A DNA stretch of 6,046 nt from Pseudomonadota bacterium (GTDB lineage Bacteria; Pseudomonadota; Gammaproteobacteria; Xanthomonadales; Rhodanobacteraceae), in the NCBI GenBank assembly GCA_021798675.1, contig JAJZGE010000134.1:1-6046 (forward strand), written 5' to 3'. The notes beneath the pieces are model-generated. The model did not search any database and was not told the origin of the DNA. It saw nothing but the letters and a program-made list of their open reading frames with translations. Positions 4,869-6,046 of this stretch are shown one piece after another (the stretch's first letter is position 1; every line of letters begins with the position of its first letter). Made by a program: the position numbers and the translations under genes.

Positions 4869-6046
4869 ATGAGCCCCGTACTGCCTGCCACGCCGCTGCC
4901 CGATTTCAACTCGCCCGCCTTCCTGCGCCGGCACATCGCCGACACCATGGCGTTCTACCACCCGCGCGCGATCGACCCGGCCGGCGGCTTCTTCCATTAC
5001 TTCAAGGACGACGGCACGATCTACGAGCGCAGCCATCGCCACCTGGTGAGCAGCACCCGTTTCGTCTTCAACTACGCGATGGCCGCCCTCGAGTTCGCCG
5101 ACGACGCGAAGCTCGCCGCCGAGTACCGCGATGCCGTGCAGCACGGCCTGCGCTACCTGCGCGAGGTGCACCGCAATGCGCGGACGGGCGGCTATGCCTG
5201 GACGATCCGCGACGGCGTGCCCGAAGACCACACCAACCATGCCTACGGCGTCGCCTTTGTGCTGCTGGCGTACTCCAGCGCGCGCAAGGCCGGCATCGCC
5301 GGCGCCGCCGCGTGGATGGACGAGACCTGGGAACTGCTGGAACGCCGCTTCTGGGACGCCGGCGCCGGCCTCTACCGCGACGAAGCCGATGCGGAGTGGA
5401 ACTTCAGCGGCTACCGCGGCCAGAACGCCAACATGCACATGTGCGAGGCGATGCTGGCCGCCTACCAGGCCAGCGACGAGGTGCGCTACCTCGACCGTGC
5501 GCTGATGCTCGCCGAGCACATCACGCGCCGCCAGGCGGCGCTGGCCGACGGCCTGGTGTGGGAGCACTACGACACGCAGTGGCGCATCGACTGGGAGTAC
5601 CACAAGGACGACCCCAAGCACCTGTTCCGACCCTGGGGCTTCCAGCCCGGCCACCAGACCGAGTGGGCGAAACTGCTGATGATCCTCGAGCCGCTGCTGC
5701 TGGAACGCAACCGCGAGGAACACTGGATCGTGCCTACCGCGCGCCACCTGTTCGACACCGCGGTGAAGCACGCCTGGGACGAGACCTACGGCGGCCTCTG
5801 CTACGGCTTCGCGCCCGGCGGCAACGTGTGCGACGACGACAAGTATTTCTGGGTGCAGGCCGAGTCGCTCGCCGCCGCCGCCCTGCTGCACGCGCGCACC
5901 GGCGATGCCGGCTACGCCGTGTGGCACGACAGGCTGTGGGCCTATTCATGGCAGCACTTCGTCGACCACGAATACGGCGCGTGGTACCGCATCCTGACCC
6001 GCGACAACCGCAAGTACAGCGACGAGAAGAGCCCCGCCGGCAAGGT
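4869..6046 (+). CDS. AGE-family sugar isomerase/epimerase, probable D-mannose isomerase (C-terminus off window)
   Basis: Seen: 392 codons from the ATG at 4869, open to the window end; family members are about 400-420 aa, so only a short tail is missing. The gene starts 11 nt after the kinase stop with no clear Shine-Dalgarno, suggesting translational coupling. The (alpha/alpha)6-barrel family motifs are plain: STRFVFNYA (62-70, Arg64), DHTNHAYG (120-127, Tyr126), GQNANMHMCEA (184-194, Asn186 and His190), PGHQTEW (260-266, His262 and Glu265), KYFWVQAESLAAA, and a closing EKSPAGK. From memory, Arg64, Asn186, His190, His262 and Glu265 line up in order and spacing with YihS active-site residues Arg55, Asn172, His176, His248 and Glu251. 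The second catalytic His (YihS His383) should lie a few residues beyond the window. Family reactions include mannose-fructose isomerisation, N-acylglucosamine 2-epimerisation and cellobiose 2-epimerisation. The kinase partner and the mannosidase favour mannose to fructose; biochemistry is needed to separate these. Confidence 0.9.
   Translation, partial: MSPVLPATPLPDFNSPAFLRRHIADTMAFYHPRAIDPAGGFFHYFKDDGTIYERSHRHLVSSTRFVFNYAMAALEFADDAKLAAEYRDAVQHGLRYLREVHRNARTGGYAWTIRDGVPEDHTNHAYGVAFVLLAYSSARKAGIAGAAAWMDETWELLERRFWDAGAGLYRDEADAEWNFSGYRGQNANMHMCEAMLAAYQASDEVRYLDRALMLAEHITRRQAALADGLVWEHYDTQWRIDWEYHKDDPKHLFRPWGFQPGHQTEWAKLLMILEPLLLERNREEHWIVPTARHLFDTAVKHAWDETYGGLCYGFAPGGNVCDDDKYFWVQAESLAAAALLHARTGDAGYAVWHDRLWAYSWQHFVDHEYGAWYRILTRDNRKYSDEKSPAGK

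Noticed and set aside
4611..5927. A 438-codon minus-strand open frame across the kinase end and the epimerase
   Set aside because: It is antisense to two genes with clear family motifs and has no recognisable domain of its own.

Overview
The window is a compact, GC-rich (roughly two thirds G+C) sugar-catabolism locus. Its base composition, LacI-regulated scavenging layout and protein sequences suggest a gammaproteobacterium of the Xanthomonadales type, such as Rhodanobacter, Dyella or Xanthomonas relatives. This assignment is inferred from style and is not proven by a marker gene. Five protein-coding genes are visible and none is broken. The first and last run off the window edges. Most other long open frames are GC-driven shadows.

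Layout: positions 1-1251 on the minus strand hold the N-terminal 417 residues of a secreted glycoside hydrolase family 92 (exo-alpha-mannosidase type) enzyme. A 226-bp divergent intergenic region follows (1252-1477). It carries two LacI-type operator-like palindromes sharing an identical 11-mer, plus a hairpin in the GH92 leader. On the plus strand, four tightly spaced genes form an apparent operon: a LacI-family repressor (1478-2536), a FucP/GluP-type sugar:H+ symporter (2561-3868), a PfkB-family fructokinase-like sugar kinase (3883-4857), and an AGE-family sugar isomerase/epimerase (from 4869, lacking only its extreme C-terminus). Gaps are 24, 14 and 11 nt. A strong intragenic hairpin closes the transporter gene.

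Reading of the system (inference): GH92 releases mannose from alpha-mannosides or N-glycan fragments outside the cytoplasm, the symporter imports free mannose, the AGE-family enzyme isomerises mannose to fructose, and the PfkB kinase makes fructose 6-phosphate. This would bypass the mannokinase/phosphomannose isomerase route. The LacI protein probably represses both transcription units from the two intergenic operators. The parts are individually known. I see no sign of a wholly new system, but the operator pair, the Gln at the FucP Glu135 position and the operon-internal hairpin are worth checking.
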